From positions 1 through 64,000 of the forward strand of contig JADLAX010000030.1 of assembly GCA_020848035.1 (NCBI GenBank): a DNA stretch of 64,000 nt. The letters are read 5' to 3'. Every line of letters starts with the position of its first letter. The first letter of the stretch is position 1. This DNA is from Anaerolineae bacterium. GTDB lineage: Bacteria; Chloroflexota; Anaerolineae; Promineifilales; Promineifilaceae. The position numbers were made by a program, and so were the translations under genes. Of this stretch, positions 15,075 to 23,266 are shown in pieces. The notes beneath the pieces were generated by a model. That model did no database searches. It saw nothing but the letters and a program-made list of their open reading frames with translations, and was not told the DNA's origin.

Positions 15075-15623
15075 TTATGGGTTGTAGGCCGGGCAGTAAA
15101 CGGTACCGTAATTGGCAGAGCTCAGGCTAGCACTGTCTCGGGCACGAATGGTGTAGGCGTAGGCATTGCCCAGGGTTGGGTTGCCGCCCGCCCCCAGCGG
15201 ACCGCAGGCAACCTGGACGCCATCCCCCAGCATGTTGTAGGGAATGTACATGGAGGTCTGGAAAAAACCTTGCGTGTGAGCCACAGGCCCAAAATCGTTG
15301 AGGGTGGCGGTCATGGTGATCATGTAGTTGGGTGAGGCGCTGACCGACAGGTAATACCAGTTGATGTAGCAGGCGTCTCGGGCAGGGTTTGGCTGGTAGC
15401 AGGTGGCAGATGGGGAGTCGATGAAGCCAATATTTGGCTCTTCCGGGGCGTCAATACCGGGATCGACGGTGATTTCTCGCACATTGCCGCCGCTGGTTTC
15501 GGCGCGCAGGGAGGTTGGGCCAGTGGAGTCAACTGGCTCCTGGCCACGCACGCGGTCGAACAGGCTGAACACGGCCGTTCCCAACACCATCACCACAAAA
15601 AGGGGGACCAAATATTTACGCAT
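15075..15623 (-). CDS. Secreted protein, paralogue of the following gene
   Basis: 182 residues of unknown function. A signal anchor or signal peptide (MRKYLVPLFVVMVLGTAVFSLF) precedes a domain clearly related to the downstream gene: SPSATCYQPN, INWYYLSVSASPNYMITMT, GFFQTSMYIPYNML, YAYTIRARDSASLSSANYG and a final Cys-Pro. It ends at YCPAYNP and lacks the LPLV tail of its sister. The start at 15623 is chosen for the GGAGGT site 6 bases upstream; ten more in-frame residues upstream do not look like a signal sequence. The pair probably acts at the cell surface. Confidence 0.75.
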   Translation of the reverse strand: MRKYLVPLFVVMVLGTAVFSLFDRVRGQEPVDSTGPTSLRAETSGGNVREITVDPGIDAPEEPNIGFIDSPSATCYQPNPARDACYINWYYLSVSASPNYMITMTATLNDFGPVAHTQGFFQTSMYIPYNMLGDGVQVACGPLGAGGNPTLGNAYAYTIRARDSASLSSANYGTVYCPAYNP

Positions 15624-15922
15624 CTTTACCTCCGGCTTCGCGCCAGGCACCACAAACGAATCACGAGCGCTTTTTAGCTCAAAAATCGCTGATAGCTGTG
15701 ATTTGTATCGGTACGGATGGCTAGTTTGATTGAAATTTCTACCTGTCGCACAAGTTTACGACGCGGTCAGAAGATCAATGAGGAGTCCTTTATCTATCGA
15801 GGGATTTAAGAAGGATGAGGTGAAACATCTACCAACTGCCTTCAGTTTAAATGATGCACGGATCGTAGAGAGACGGCCGTTCCATGTCAACATTAGGAAT
15901 TTATTCACAATCTGCGCGCCAA

Positions 15923-15946
15923 CAAAAAAGCCCGCCAAAGCGGGCT
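15923..15946 (-). terminator. Rho-independent terminator reading leftwards
   Basis: AGCCCGC and GCGGGCT form a perfect 7-bp GC-rich stem with a 4-base loop. On the minus strand the stem is followed by a run of T (A-run at 15924-15929). No minus-strand gene ends nearby, so the transcript it stops is unknown. Confidence 0.75.
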
Positions 15947-15962
15947 GGAGAGAGGAGCGGCG

Positions 15963-16000
15963 TGAAGCGTGAAACGTGATGAAATTCACGTTTCAAGCTT
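15963..16000. repeat. Hairpin repeat B (CGTGAAACGTGA type)
   Basis: GAAGCGTGAAACGTGA is followed by TCACGTTTCAAGCTTC. Other members lie at 43653-43703, 44560-44617 and 52648-52706. Confidence 0.85.
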
Positions 16001-16169
16001 CAAAAATAGTTTTTCTGACAAGTTTGTTTCACGCCACTCTACGTTTGTCTCAGGCGGGATTTGGTGTGGGGCCACGGTAGAGAAAGTGTGTTTAGGAGTT
16101 GTGAAGGGAGAATAAAGAGAATATAGAGTTTAGGCGGGAAGGACAGGGTGGCAAACGGCCGTTCCCCGC

Positions 16170-16197
16170 TTGACACCACTACCTCTTTTGTTATAAT
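16170..16197 (+). promoter_or_regulatory. Promoter of tRNA-Asn
   Basis: A consensus TTGACA (16170-16175) and TATAAT (16192-16197) are 16 bases apart. The tRNA begins 15 bases after the -10 box. Confidence 0.85.
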
Positions 16198-16211
16198 TCC
16201 GCTCGCTGCGT

Positions 16212-16286
16212 TCCTCAGTAGCTCAATGGCAGAGCATGCGGCTGTTAACCGCAGGGTTGTTGGTTCGAGTCCAACCTGAGGAGCCA
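16212..16286 (+). tRNA. tRNA-Asn (GUU)
   Basis: A cloverleaf is visible: acceptor stem TCCTCAG/CTGAGGA, D arm GCTCAATGGCAGAGC, anticodon stem TGCGG/CCGCA with loop CTGTTAA (anticodon GTT), and T arm GTTGG-TTCGAGT-CCAAC. The 3' CCA is encoded (16284-16286). It has its own consensus promoter and terminator and appears to be a single-gene unit. Confidence 0.97.
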
Positions 16287-16291
16287 AAAAA

Positions 16292-16322
16292 AACGACAGG
16301 TCTATCACCTGTCGTTTTTTAT
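16292..16322 (+). terminator. Rho-independent terminator of tRNA-Asn
   Basis: AACGACAGGT and ACCTGTCGTT form a 10-bp stem with a 5-base loop, followed by a T-run. The flanking A-run also allows weak function on the other strand. Confidence 0.92.
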
Positions 16323-16346
16323 TTCCTGGATTTAAGATTTTCGTTA

Positions 16347-16400
16347 CCGCGAATTGACGCGAAGGTGGTTCTCTTTCGCGAAAATTCGCGCAATTCGCGG
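16347..16400. repeat. Hairpin repeat D (TTCGCG type)
   Basis: CCGCGAATTGACGCGAA is followed by TTCGCGCAATTCGCGG. Related elements lie at 33783-33812 and 39731-39803. Confidence 0.8.
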
Positions 16401-16411
16401 CTAACTTTTTG

Positions 16412-16885
16412 CTACTCCGCGATGGGCAGGTAGAGGTCCAGCACAAACTCCAGGGCCGGATCGGCCGTCGCCACGCTTTTCTCCAGCCACTGGTGGCTTG
16501 CCTGCTTGTACCGGCTGTTTTCGCACCAGGTTACCAGCTTGTGCCATGTCTGCCCGATCACCTCAAACTGCCCTTGCGGCACGGCGCAGCGCATGACGGC
16601 GTACAGACCCCCGCTAAAGTCTACCAGTCGCGCCTCGCCGTCGGGGAGGGTGTCGCGATCTACCTTGATCCACAGCTCGTAGCCGTAGTTCGGGCTGCCC
16701 GCCGACGGGTTCGGGTTGTTGAAGCCGTAGATCGGGTGATTGTCCAGGTCGTTCAGCCAGCCGCGTGGTTCCGCCCAGGTGTTGAGCTTCGCCCACGCCT
16801 CGTTTTCTGGGCTGGGCCCAAAACCCCACAGGCTGGCCAGCCGCATCCCTTCCAGTTTGATAATTTGCACCTCGTTGTGGCTCAT
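16412..16885 (-). CDS. GyrI-like (AraC effector-binding type) small-molecule-binding protein
   Basis: 157 residues. The sequence pattern fits the GyrI/SOUL-like fold used for ligand sensing: an N-terminal KLEGMRLASLWGFGPSPE strand region, YGFNNPNPSAGSPNYGYELWIKV, and a C-terminal LEFVLDLYLPIAE. No DNA-binding domain is attached. Start at MSHNEVQ: AAAGGAG is 5-6 bases upstream. It is divergent from a WYL-domain regulator at 17120; stand-alone GyrI proteins often sit next to such regulators. Role inferred: binding of a toxic or signalling small molecule. Confidence 0.8.
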   Translation of the reverse strand: MSHNEVQIIKLEGMRLASLWGFGPSPENEAWAKLNTWAEPRGWLNDLDNHPIYGFNNPNPSAGSPNYGYELWIKVDRDTLPDGEARLVDFSGGLYAVMRCAVPQGQFEVIGQTWHKLVTWCENSRYKQASHQWLEKSVATADPALEFVLDLYLPIAE

Positions 16886-17032
16886 GTTAGCTCCTTTTTT
16901 TGCACGTGTTTTGTGCGCTTGAACCGTTTTATGAATTACCCACACGATACCACCCGATCCCTGACATCTCCTGTCAGGGTTCTGTGGCATAATTCATTAC
17001 ACTGTTAACAAAGTGATTTTCATTCACTAGAC

Positions 17033-17101
17033 GAGGCCTGAGCCTGTCGAAGGCCCGTCGAAGGCCTGTCGAAGGCCGGCCTTCGACAGGCTCAGGCCTC
17101 G
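17033..17101. repeat. Hairpin repeat H (CCTTCGACAGGCTCAGG type)
   Basis: GGCCTGAGCCTGTCGAAGG is followed by further GTCGAAGGCC units and then CCTTCGACAGGCTCAGGCC. The perfect outer stem lies 19 bases upstream of the WYL regulator start. This motif type is widespread in bacterial genomes. Confidence 0.85.
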
Positions 17102-17119
17102 TGGAAGTGGAGAAGGAAA

Positions 17120-18106
17120 ATGAGAGCCGATCGATTGTTATCGCTGTTGATGCTCCTGCAGAGCCGGGGGCAAATGACGGCCCAGGCGCTGGCCAGGGAG
17201 CTGGAAGTCTCGGAGCGGACCATTTACCGGGACATTGATGCGCTGAGCGTGGCCGGGATTCCCCTCTACGGCGAGCCGGGGCCGGAGGGCGGCTATGCGC
17301 TGCTGAACAGCTACCGCACCAACCTTACCGGGCTGACCGATGGCGAGGTACGCGCTCTGTTTATGCTAAGCATTCCTGCACCGCTGGAGGAACTGGGCGT
17401 AAGCCAGGAACTGCGCACGGCGCTGCTCAAGCTGTCGGCGGCGCTGCCGGACAGCCATCGCCGTGACGAAGCCAGGGTGCGCCAGCGGTTCCACCTTGAT
17501 TCGGCGTGGTGGCGGCAGGGTGAGGAGCAGATGCCCCACCTGCCCGCGATTCATCGGGCGCTGTGGCAGGATTGCCAGCTAGACCTGGTTTATCGCTCGC
17601 CCGTGGGGGTGCCGATCCGGCGCACGGTAGCGCCGTATGGGTTGGTAGCGAAGGCGGGCGTGTGGTACCTGGTTTGCGCCCGCCAGGAGACGGCAGCCCG
17701 CGCCGAGGCGGTGCGTGTCCATCGCGTGTCTGACTTGCTGGAGGTGCAGATGGCCGAGGTGACGTTTGACCATCCAGCTGACTTTGACCTGGCCGCTTTT
17801 TGGCAGCGTTGGTGCGCCGAGTATGAAAGTTTGCTAACCGGCTTCACGGCCACGGTGCGAGTGGCACCGGAGTTTCTGCCGGAGCTGCCTCGGCGCTTTG
17901 GCAGCCAGATCCACCAAAAAATTGCCCAGGCTGGCGCGGCAGATGAGGCGGGCTGGATCACCATCGACCTGTCGTTTAAGTCGTTTGAAGATGCGCGGGA
18001 CCATATGTTGAGCTTTGGGCGTGGCGTGGAGGTGGTGGCCCCGCTGGCGCTGCACCGGAGTGTGCTGGATTTTGCCGAGCAAATTGTGGCCCTGTACGGC
18101 CGTTAA
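17120..18106 (+). CDS. WYL-domain transcriptional regulator (YafY/DeoR-type HTH)
   Basis: 328 residues. The N-terminal winged HTH (about 1-60) has RLLSLLMLLQSRGQMTAQALARELEVSERTIYRDI-type spacing, with SERTIYRDIDAL as the recognition helix. The middle holds the WYL domain: VAPYGLVAKAGVWYLVCARQE, RVHRVSDLLE. The C-terminal WCX extension ends FAEQIVALYGR. Such proteins are ligand-sensing regulators; several sense single-stranded nucleic acid. Start at 17120 with AAGGA upstream. It is divergent from the GyrI-like gene and may control it. Confidence 0.92.
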   Translation: MRADRLLSLLMLLQSRGQMTAQALARELEVSERTIYRDIDALSVAGIPLYGEPGPEGGYALLNSYRTNLTGLTDGEVRALFMLSIPAPLEELGVSQELRTALLKLSAALPDSHRRDEARVRQRFHLDSAWWRQGEEQMPHLPAIHRALWQDCQLDLVYRSPVGVPIRRTVAPYGLVAKAGVWYLVCARQETAARAEAVRVHRVSDLLEVQMAEVTFDHPADFDLAAFWQRWCAEYESLLTGFTATVRVAPEFLPELPRRFGSQIHQKIAQAGAADEAGWITIDLSFKSFEDARDHMLSFGRGVEVVAPLALHRSVLDFAEQIVALYGR

Positions 18107-18188
18107 CATCCAGGAAGTTCAGCTGAGGGGCCTGAGAATTTACTCATTTCTCATGGCCTTATCAGCCAGCGCCGTTAAGATCCCCGGC

Positions 18189-19670
18189 ATGAGCAAAAAA
18201 GTGAATACCCCTATCCATAGACAGGGCAAGCAGTGGATGAGTCTGGCCCTGTCTTTTCTTTTGGTAATGCTGATCCTGGGTGTTCAACGGCCGTCTCCCA
18301 CCCTCGCCTCTGCCACCACTGCCCCGACCACGGCCGTTTATCCCTTTGCCTATGGTGCCAACGTCGCCGAGTGGGACGTGCCCCGGCTGAACGACATGGG
18401 TTTCAACTGGATCAAGGTGTTTAGCGGCCCCGGCAGCCGCCTGCCGCTGAAGGTGCTGCTGCGCGTGGAGGCCAACGCCAGCCATTTGGGCAATATCAAC
18501 AGCTTTGGCAGCAGCGTGCAAAGCCTGGCCCAGTCACAAAAAGGGTACGTGGATGCCTACGAAATTGGCAACGAGCCGAACCTGGACGCGACGTACGGCT
18601 GGGGTACTGCGCCCAATGCGGCCGACTACGCCACGCTGCTGTGTGAGGCATACGGCCGTATCAAAGCCGTCGATCCCAATGCGGTGGTGGTGTCGGCTGG
18701 GCTGGCCCCGACGGGGCGCGTGCCGGAAACGTGGAACGGCCACCAGGGGCACAACGGCTTTTTCCAGGATGAGCGCATCTTTATGCAGGAGATGCTGGAC
18801 GCGATGCAAAGCAGCCACGGCGGCCCGTGTTTTGACGTCTTTGGCTACCATCCCTACGGTTACAGCGCCGACTTCGACGCGGCGCCCGACGTGGCCTCCG
18901 GCGATCCCACGCAGAACTGCGCCAACGGCTTTTGCTTTCGCGGCGTGGAGAAGATTTACGCCGTCTTGCAGGCCAACGGGCTGGGCAGCAAGCAGGTGTT
19001 TGCCACCGAATTTGGCTGGATTGTCGAGCCACCGGCCAACTGCTTGAGCAGCCCCAGCTGGTCGGGGCGGGTGTGGCAAATTGTGAGTGAGCAGAAGCAG
19101 GCAGAGAATCTGGTGGGTGCCTATGAATATGCCACGGCAAACTACCCGTGGCTGGGCGGCATGTTCATTTTCAACCTGAACTTCAACGTCGCGCCGTGGA
19201 TTACCGATCCGTGTGAGCAGATGCGCTACTACGCTGTGGCCAACCGGCCCGCTGAAGCGGCGCTGACGGCGATGCCCAAGGTGGCAGGGGCTGGACTGGG
19301 TCAGCTGGGGGTAGCGCCGGGGGCGGTAACGGCCGTTCACACCCCGGCCCAGCAGCCGATCAGCCAAACCATTGCGGTGACGATTAAAAATGTGGGCACC
19401 GCGCCGCTGGCGTACACGCTGTCCTTACAACAGACGCTGCCACTGGCGTTGGACCTGACGGGTGCGATCACAGGGACGCTAGGGGTAAATGAAGCAACGG
19501 CCGTTCCGCTCGAATACAGCCTCAGTAACCAGACCACCGGCAGCTACCGCGGCACGCTGCACATCGAAACCAGCTCTAACGGGGTGATAGACAGCCAGGC
19601 TGTGCCGGTGACGGTGCATTTGTGGGACATGATTAACGAGACGTTTTTGCCGGTGGTGCTACGGCCGTAG
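18189..19670 (+). CDS. Secreted clan-A glycoside hydrolase-like protein
   Basis: About 493 residues. An N-terminal membrane segment (SLALSFLLVMLILGV) acts as signal peptide or anchor. A TIM-barrel glycosidase pattern follows: VDAYEIGNEPN supplies the putative acid/base Glu129 and VFATEFGW the putative nucleophile Glu274, typical of GH39/GH5-like enzymes. The sequence between them (FDVFGYHPYGYSADFD) fits a sugar-binding barrel. The C-terminal 120 residues form a beta-sandwich (QTIAVTIKNVGTAPLAYTLSL) ending TFLPVVLRP, an LPLV-like end. The start is uncertain: ATG 18189 gives a good signal sequence, but the ribosome site is weak and an in-frame ATG lies at 18153. It follows the WYL gene by 82 bases. 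Confidence 0.8.
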   Translation: MSKKVNTPIHRQGKQWMSLALSFLLVMLILGVQRPSPTLASATTAPTTAVYPFAYGANVAEWDVPRLNDMGFNWIKVFSGPGSRLPLKVLLRVEANASHLGNINSFGSSVQSLAQSQKGYVDAYEIGNEPNLDATYGWGTAPNAADYATLLCEAYGRIKAVDPNAVVVSAGLAPTGRVPETWNGHQGHNGFFQDERIFMQEMLDAMQSSHGGPCFDVFGYHPYGYSADFDAAPDVASGDPTQNCANGFCFRGVEKIYAVLQANGLGSKQVFATEFGWIVEPPANCLSSPSWSGRVWQIVSEQKQAENLVGAYEYATANYPWLGGMFIFNLNFNVAPWITDPCEQMRYYAVANRPAEAALTAMPKVAGAGLGQLGVAPGAVTAVHTPAQQPISQTIAVTIKNVGTAPLAYTLSLQQTLPLALDLTGAITGTLGVNEATAVPLEYSLSNQTTGSYRGTLHIETSSNGVIDSQAVPVTVHLWDMINETFLPVVLRP

Positions 19671-19686
19671 TCAACACGAATGAGCA

Positions 19687-19730
19687 AATGGACGAATGGG
19701 ACGAATGCAAATTTGTCTGGTTCGTCCATT
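19687..19730. repeat. Inverted repeat AATGGACGAA
   Basis: AATGGACGAA (19687-19696) and TTCGTCCATT (19721-19730) flank a second GGGACGAATG. It lies between the glycosidase stop and the DUF3267 gene and may end the upstream transcript. Confidence 0.7.
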
Positions 19731-19763
19731 CATGGCACAATGTTTACCAGCGAAGGAGGTGCT

Positions 19764-20417
19764 TTGACCGAACGGTCTGAACCGGCTGATTTGATTCCCC
19801 TTGAACCAGAGCGCTGGCTGGACAACGGCCGTCTGCGCGCCACCAAAACCCTTCCCCCGACCTTCACTCCCTTTCACCGCCTGGATTTGTCCAATCGCAA
19901 ATTGATGATGGCCATGAACGTGGTGGGTGTGCTGCTGCTGTTTGTCTTTGGCTGGCTGTTTATGGGGGTGGCTGCGTTTCTGAACCCCCCGTTTTTCTGG
20001 CTGGAGCTGCGAATTTTTGCGGCCACGCTGACCTTGCCCACCTTTTTGCTCACCGTGGCCCTGGTGGTGGTGCTGCACGAGCTGAGCCATGCGCTCTTTT
20101 TCTGGCTGTTTAGCCGGGAACGGCCGAAAGTGGGCTTCAACCTGCTGTATGCCTATGCTGCCGCGCCGGATTGGTTTTTCCCGCGCCGCCAGTTTGTGCT
20201 GATTGGCCTGGCACCGGTGCTGCTGCTCACCCTGGCCGGGCTGGCGGCCCTGCCGCTGGTCGATTTTCTTACGGCGGCGCGCCTCATCCTGGCGCTGACG
20301 GTGAATGCCGCCGGGGCCGTGGGCGACTTTATCGTGGTGATGTGGGCGCTGAGCCAGCCGGCCGACATTTTGCTGCGTGATGAGGGAACGGCCGTAACCG
20401 CCTATAAATCCTCCTGA
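19764..20417 (+). CDS. DUF3267 membrane protein (putative zincin-type protease)
   Basis: 217 residues with four or five membrane segments. The motif VVVLHELSHALFFWLF contains HExxH, the zinc-binding signature of membrane metalloproteases. VGFNLLYAYAAAPDWFFPRRQFVLIGLAPVLLL matches the DUF3267 pattern, where a second part of the active site is expected. I place the start at TTG 19764, because AAGGAGG lies 4 bases upstream. Open codons further upstream pass through an inverted repeat and look non-coding. Substrate unknown; related families cleave proteins within the membrane. Confidence 0.82.
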   Translation: MTERSEPADLIPLEPERWLDNGRLRATKTLPPTFTPFHRLDLSNRKLMMAMNVVGVLLLFVFGWLFMGVAAFLNPPFFWLELRIFAATLTLPTFLLTVALVVVLHELSHALFFWLFSRERPKVGFNLLYAYAAAPDWFFPRRQFVLIGLAPVLLLTLAGLAALPLVDFLTAARLILALTVNAAGAVGDFIVVMWALSQPADILLRDEGTAVTAYKSS

Positions 20418-20520
20418 AAAAGAACGAGCAATTCGAAATTTGGCCGTAAGTTAACAGCGGCGGCCTCAGCTCTCCTGCGTCGTCGCCTCGGCGCTGCGCG
20501 CCTGGCGACGTTTTTACAAG

Positions 20521-20612
20521 GGGGTTTTTCAGTTTGGGGGGTGTCCCACCCCCCAAACTGAAAAAACCCCAAATCAATTCCCCGCACGGGGTGCGCAGCA
20601 CCCTCGTGCGGG
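20521..20612. repeat. Two adjacent GC-rich hairpins
   Basis: CAGTTTGGGGGGTG and CACCCCCCAAACTG form a 14-bp stem with a 3-base loop (20529-20560), extended outward by GGGG/CCCC. A second hairpin CCCGCACGG/GTGCGGG-type follows to 20612. Fragments of the second motif (CCCTCGTGCGGG) recur near 33700. They sit upstream of the response regulator. Confidence 0.8.
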
Positions 20613-20718
20613 CCCAGGCTCAGCTTTTGAATGACTGAGAAAAGGCCAACACGCCTCCAATTCGTCGTTTGTTTTGTGGTATGATCTCCGCCATTCAGAG
20701 CATTTTGGAGGCGTGAGG

Positions 20719-21372
20719 ATGACAATTCGCATTTTGTTGGTGGATGATCAGGCCTTGTTTCGCGAGGGGCTGCACACGCTGCTTTCGGTGCACGACGACC
20801 TGGAGGTGGTGGGGGAAGCGAGCAACGGCCAGGAAGCCATCGCGGCGGTGGCCAAGCTGGCCCCAGACGTGGTGCTGATGGATCTGCGGATGCCGGTGCT
20901 GAACGGCGTGGCCGCCACCCGGCAAATCACCCAGTCGGCGGCCACCAGCCGCGTCATTGTGCTCACCACCTTCGACGACGATGAGTACGTATTCGACGGC
21001 CTGCGCGCCGGGGCGGTGGGTTACCTGCTCAAGGACGTGCCTTCGGCCAAGCTGGTGGAGGCGATTCGGGCGGCGGCGCGGGGCGAATCGTTTTTGCAGC
21101 CGTCGGTGGCCGCCAAGGTGGTGGCCGAATTTTCGCGCATGGCCGGGCCGGGAACGGCCGTTCCCCAGCAAGACCTCGTTGAACCTTTGTCGGAACGCGA
21201 GCTGGAAATTTTGGCGGTGCTGGCCAGCGGGGCCAGCAATCGCGAGATTGCCAACCAGCTGTACATCACCGAAGGCACGGTGAAAAACCACGTCACCAAC
21301 ATCCTGGGTAAGCTGGGCGTGCGCGACCGCACCCAGGCGGCGCTCAAAGCCAAAGAGATGGGCCTGATTTGA
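20719..21372 (+). CDS. NarL/FixJ-family response regulator
   Basis: 217 residues. A receiver domain (about 1-120) carries acidic residues in VDDQ, phospho-acceptor Asp55 in VLMDLRMPVLNG, the conserved Thr in VLTTFDDDEY and Lys in YLLKD. A LuxR-type HTH domain follows: LSERELEILAVLASGASNREIA and GTVKNHVTNILGKL. No kinase gene is adjacent, so the partner is unknown; the NarX-type kinase at 23715 already has its own regulator. The start at 20719 has TGAGG upstream; a TATGAT -10-like box lies at about 20678. Confidence 0.95.
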   Translation: MTIRILLVDDQALFREGLHTLLSVHDDLEVVGEASNGQEAIAAVAKLAPDVVLMDLRMPVLNGVAATRQITQSAATSRVIVLTTFDDDEYVFDGLRAGAVGYLLKDVPSAKLVEAIRAAARGESFLQPSVAAKVVAEFSRMAGPGTAVPQQDLVEPLSERELEILAVLASGASNREIANQLYITEGTVKNHVTNILGKLGVRDRTQAALKAKEMGLI

Positions 21373-21440
21373 ATTTAGGACGCGGATGAACGCGGAAAAC
21401 GCGGATAGAAAAAATATAACAGCGTTAAGCGGCGTCCTGG

Positions 21441-22016
21441 CTAAACCTTGCGGGCGATGAGTTGGGCGATGTCGCGAAACTTGCCAGAGCGGGGGCCACG
21501 TACGGCCGTTTCCAACGAGTGCACAATTTCAAAATCGGCAAACGCCTGGTGCAGTTCGCCGGGTTGCAGCAGGTAGGCGGGCGTGTCGCCTGCCTCTTGG
21601 TGGACAAAGGTCTCGAAGAAGAGCAGCCCGCCGGGGCGCAGCGCCTGCCGGTAGGCGGGAAATGCGGCCCGTTCCAGGAAGCGGAAGTTGAGCAGCACGT
21701 CGACGCAGTTGGGGGGGAAGTACGGGGTGGTGAGGTCGAAAACGGCCGTTTCCACCACCACGCCCAGTTCTTTCGCCTTTTGCCGCAGCAGGCGTAAACC
21801 CACTTCAGAAATGTCGAGCGCGATGACGTTCATGCCCTGCTGGGCGGCAAACAGGGCATTCAGCCCCACCCCGGCGGCGGCATCCAGAACCACGCCGCCC
21901 AGGGGCAGCCAGTGGGCAAAATCTTGGAGCAGCTGGCTGGGGTGGCCTTGCTGTTGGTACTTGCCGTCGGATTGGTAACGGCCGTTCCACTTCACCGCAT
22001 CTGGATGTTTTGTCAT
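21441..22016 (-). CDS. SAM-dependent methyltransferase, class I
   Basis: 191 residues. The Rossmann-fold SAM site is VVLDAAAGVGLNALFAAQ (motif I), with motif II VIALDIS and motif IV VDVLLNFRFLER. The N-terminus HPDAVKWNGRYQSDGKYQQQ is a conserved signature of small TehB-like methyltransferases. The substrate cannot be inferred. AGAGG lies 8 bases upstream of ATG 22016; GTG at 22019 is an alternative start. A partial copy of its N-terminal coding region is found at 25708-25845. Confidence 0.87.
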   Translation of the reverse strand: MTKHPDAVKWNGRYQSDGKYQQQGHPSQLLQDFAHWLPLGGVVLDAAAGVGLNALFAAQQGMNVIALDISEVGLRLLRQKAKELGVVVETAVFDLTTPYFPPNCVDVLLNFRFLERAAFPAYRQALRPGGLLFFETFVHQEAGDTPAYLLQPGELHQAFADFEIVHSLETAVRGPRSGKFRDIAQLIARKV

Positions 22017-22135
22017 CACAATTTCCTCTCAATGACCTGCGTCATCTGCCAGCGTGACCCAGGACACTACGAATCATACCCCAACTTTGGCATCCTGTAG
22101 GTAACTTATTGAAAACGTGAAATTGGGAGGCGTTT

Positions 22136-22531
22136 ATGAATATCGTCACGATAACTTACATTATTTACATTGTTTTGAGTTTGGGGATTACGGTCTGGGT
22201 GGCGCAAACGTTGTTTCGCAACGGCCGTATCTTTGTCATTGATGCCTTTGGCGGCAACGATGCAATGGCCGATGCGGTAAACCACCTGCTGCTGGTCGGC
22301 TTTTACCTGGTGAACATCGGCTTTGTCTCGATGTACCTGAGCTACGGCGCAAAACCCACCACCACGGTGGATGCCATCGAGTACATCAGCATCAAAGTTG
22401 GTGTGGTCTTGCTGGTTTTGGGTGCAATGCACTTCTTTAACATCTTCAACTTTGCCAAGATGCGCAGCAAAAATCGGCACAAACAGGGGGAGGTGGAAAC
22501 GGCCGTTTCCATCAACACGCCATCATCATAA
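22136..22531 (+). CDS. Small membrane protein, unknown function
   Basis: 131 residues with three likely membrane segments (about 4-25, 50-70, 87-108). The loop RNGRIFVIDAFGGNDAMADAVNHLL resembles conserved hypothetical integral membrane proteins of Gram-positive bacteria. GGGAGG is 5 bases upstream of the ATG. It heads a run of same-strand membrane protein genes that ends in a two-component system, so a sensory or envelope role is possible. The C-terminal GEVETAVSINTPSS is shaped by an ACGGCCGT copy. Confidence 0.75.
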   Translation: MNIVTITYIIYIVLSLGITVWVAQTLFRNGRIFVIDAFGGNDAMADAVNHLLLVGFYLVNIGFVSMYLSYGAKPTTTVDAIEYISIKVGVVLLVLGAMHFFNIFNFAKMRSKNRHKQGEVETAVSINTPSS

Positions 22532-22618
22532 AAAATCAACAGATTTCGCAGATTGAACAGATTTATCTCTCTTTTCTCTGTGATCTCTGTGGCAAGTTTA
22601 TTTTCAGAGGATCAAACA

Positions 22619-23266
22619 ATGAACCAAACACTGCTTTTTGAAGATAGCTACCGACCTGACTTTCCTTCGCTGGGATTGTTTTCCACCTGGTTTGGCGTGG
22701 TGCTGATTGGGCTAACGGCCGTTCTGCAACTTAGCCAATCCCGCAGCCAGCTCTGGGCCGATCCGTTGATGGAGGGCCTGCAATTTTTGCTGGTGGCCTT
22801 GGTGCTTGCTTCCCTGCTTTACTTGCCGTTTCATGCGGAGCGAGGGGTGAAGTGGGCGGCGCTGCCGCTGTTGATTAACCTGGGCACGCTGATGATCGTG
22901 CAGTGGGTGCCTTTTGCCGATTTGGGCGATACATGGCGCTTCCGCTGGCGCATCAGCCAGTACCAGAATGTGGTGCAGATGGTTGAAGCGGGCGAGCTTG
23001 TGCCCAATGAGAGCGGCATGGTGATATTGCCCGCCGCGTATCGGCATCTTTCGGTGGAGAACGGCCGTATCTGGGTAGAAAGTGAGGGGGCGGTAACGGC
23101 CGTCTTTTTTGTGACCGCGTACAATGGCCCCAGTGATTTTTCCGGCTATCTCTACCGCAGCGACGATATCCCGCCGCAGCACGGCGACTTCCGAGGCAGT
23201 TGGCGCTACGTGGCTCAGCAGCAAACAAACTGGTATTTTTGTATCTCGCAGGGAGTCCGCTCATGA
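22619..23266 (+). CDS. Membrane protein, unknown function
   Basis: 215 residues. Three hydrophobic segments lie in the N-terminal half (about 20-40, 55-75, 82-100). A soluble C-terminal domain follows, with VILPAAYRHLSVENGRIW and WYFCISQGVRS, probably outside the membrane. I recognise no family. The start at 22619 has AGAGG 8 bases upstream. Its TGA stop overlaps the ATG of the next gene (ATGA at 23263), which indicates translational coupling within an operon that ends with the histidine kinase and its regulator. Confidence 0.72.
   Translation: MNQTLLFEDSYRPDFPSLGLFSTWFGVVLIGLTAVLQLSQSRSQLWADPLMEGLQFLLVALVLASLLYLPFHAERGVKWAALPLLINLGTLMIVQWVPFADLGDTWRFRWRISQYQNVVQMVEAGELVPNESGMVILPAAYRHLSVENGRIWVESEGAVTAVFFVTAYNGPSDFSGYLYRSDDIPPQHGDFRGSWRYVAQQQTNWYFCISQGVRS

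Larger units (their letters stand above)
15624..16169. other. Intergenic region upstream of the secreted pair and tRNA-Asn
   Basis: About 550 bases. It holds a minus-strand terminator (15923-15946), hairpin repeat B (15963-16000) and two ACGGCCGT copies. An 80-codon frame across 15730-15972 has no coding character and is not called. Confidence 0.6.

Noticed and set aside
15730..15972. An 80-codon gene upstream of the secreted pair
   Set aside because: It runs through the minus-strand terminator and has no ribosome site or recognisable protein features.
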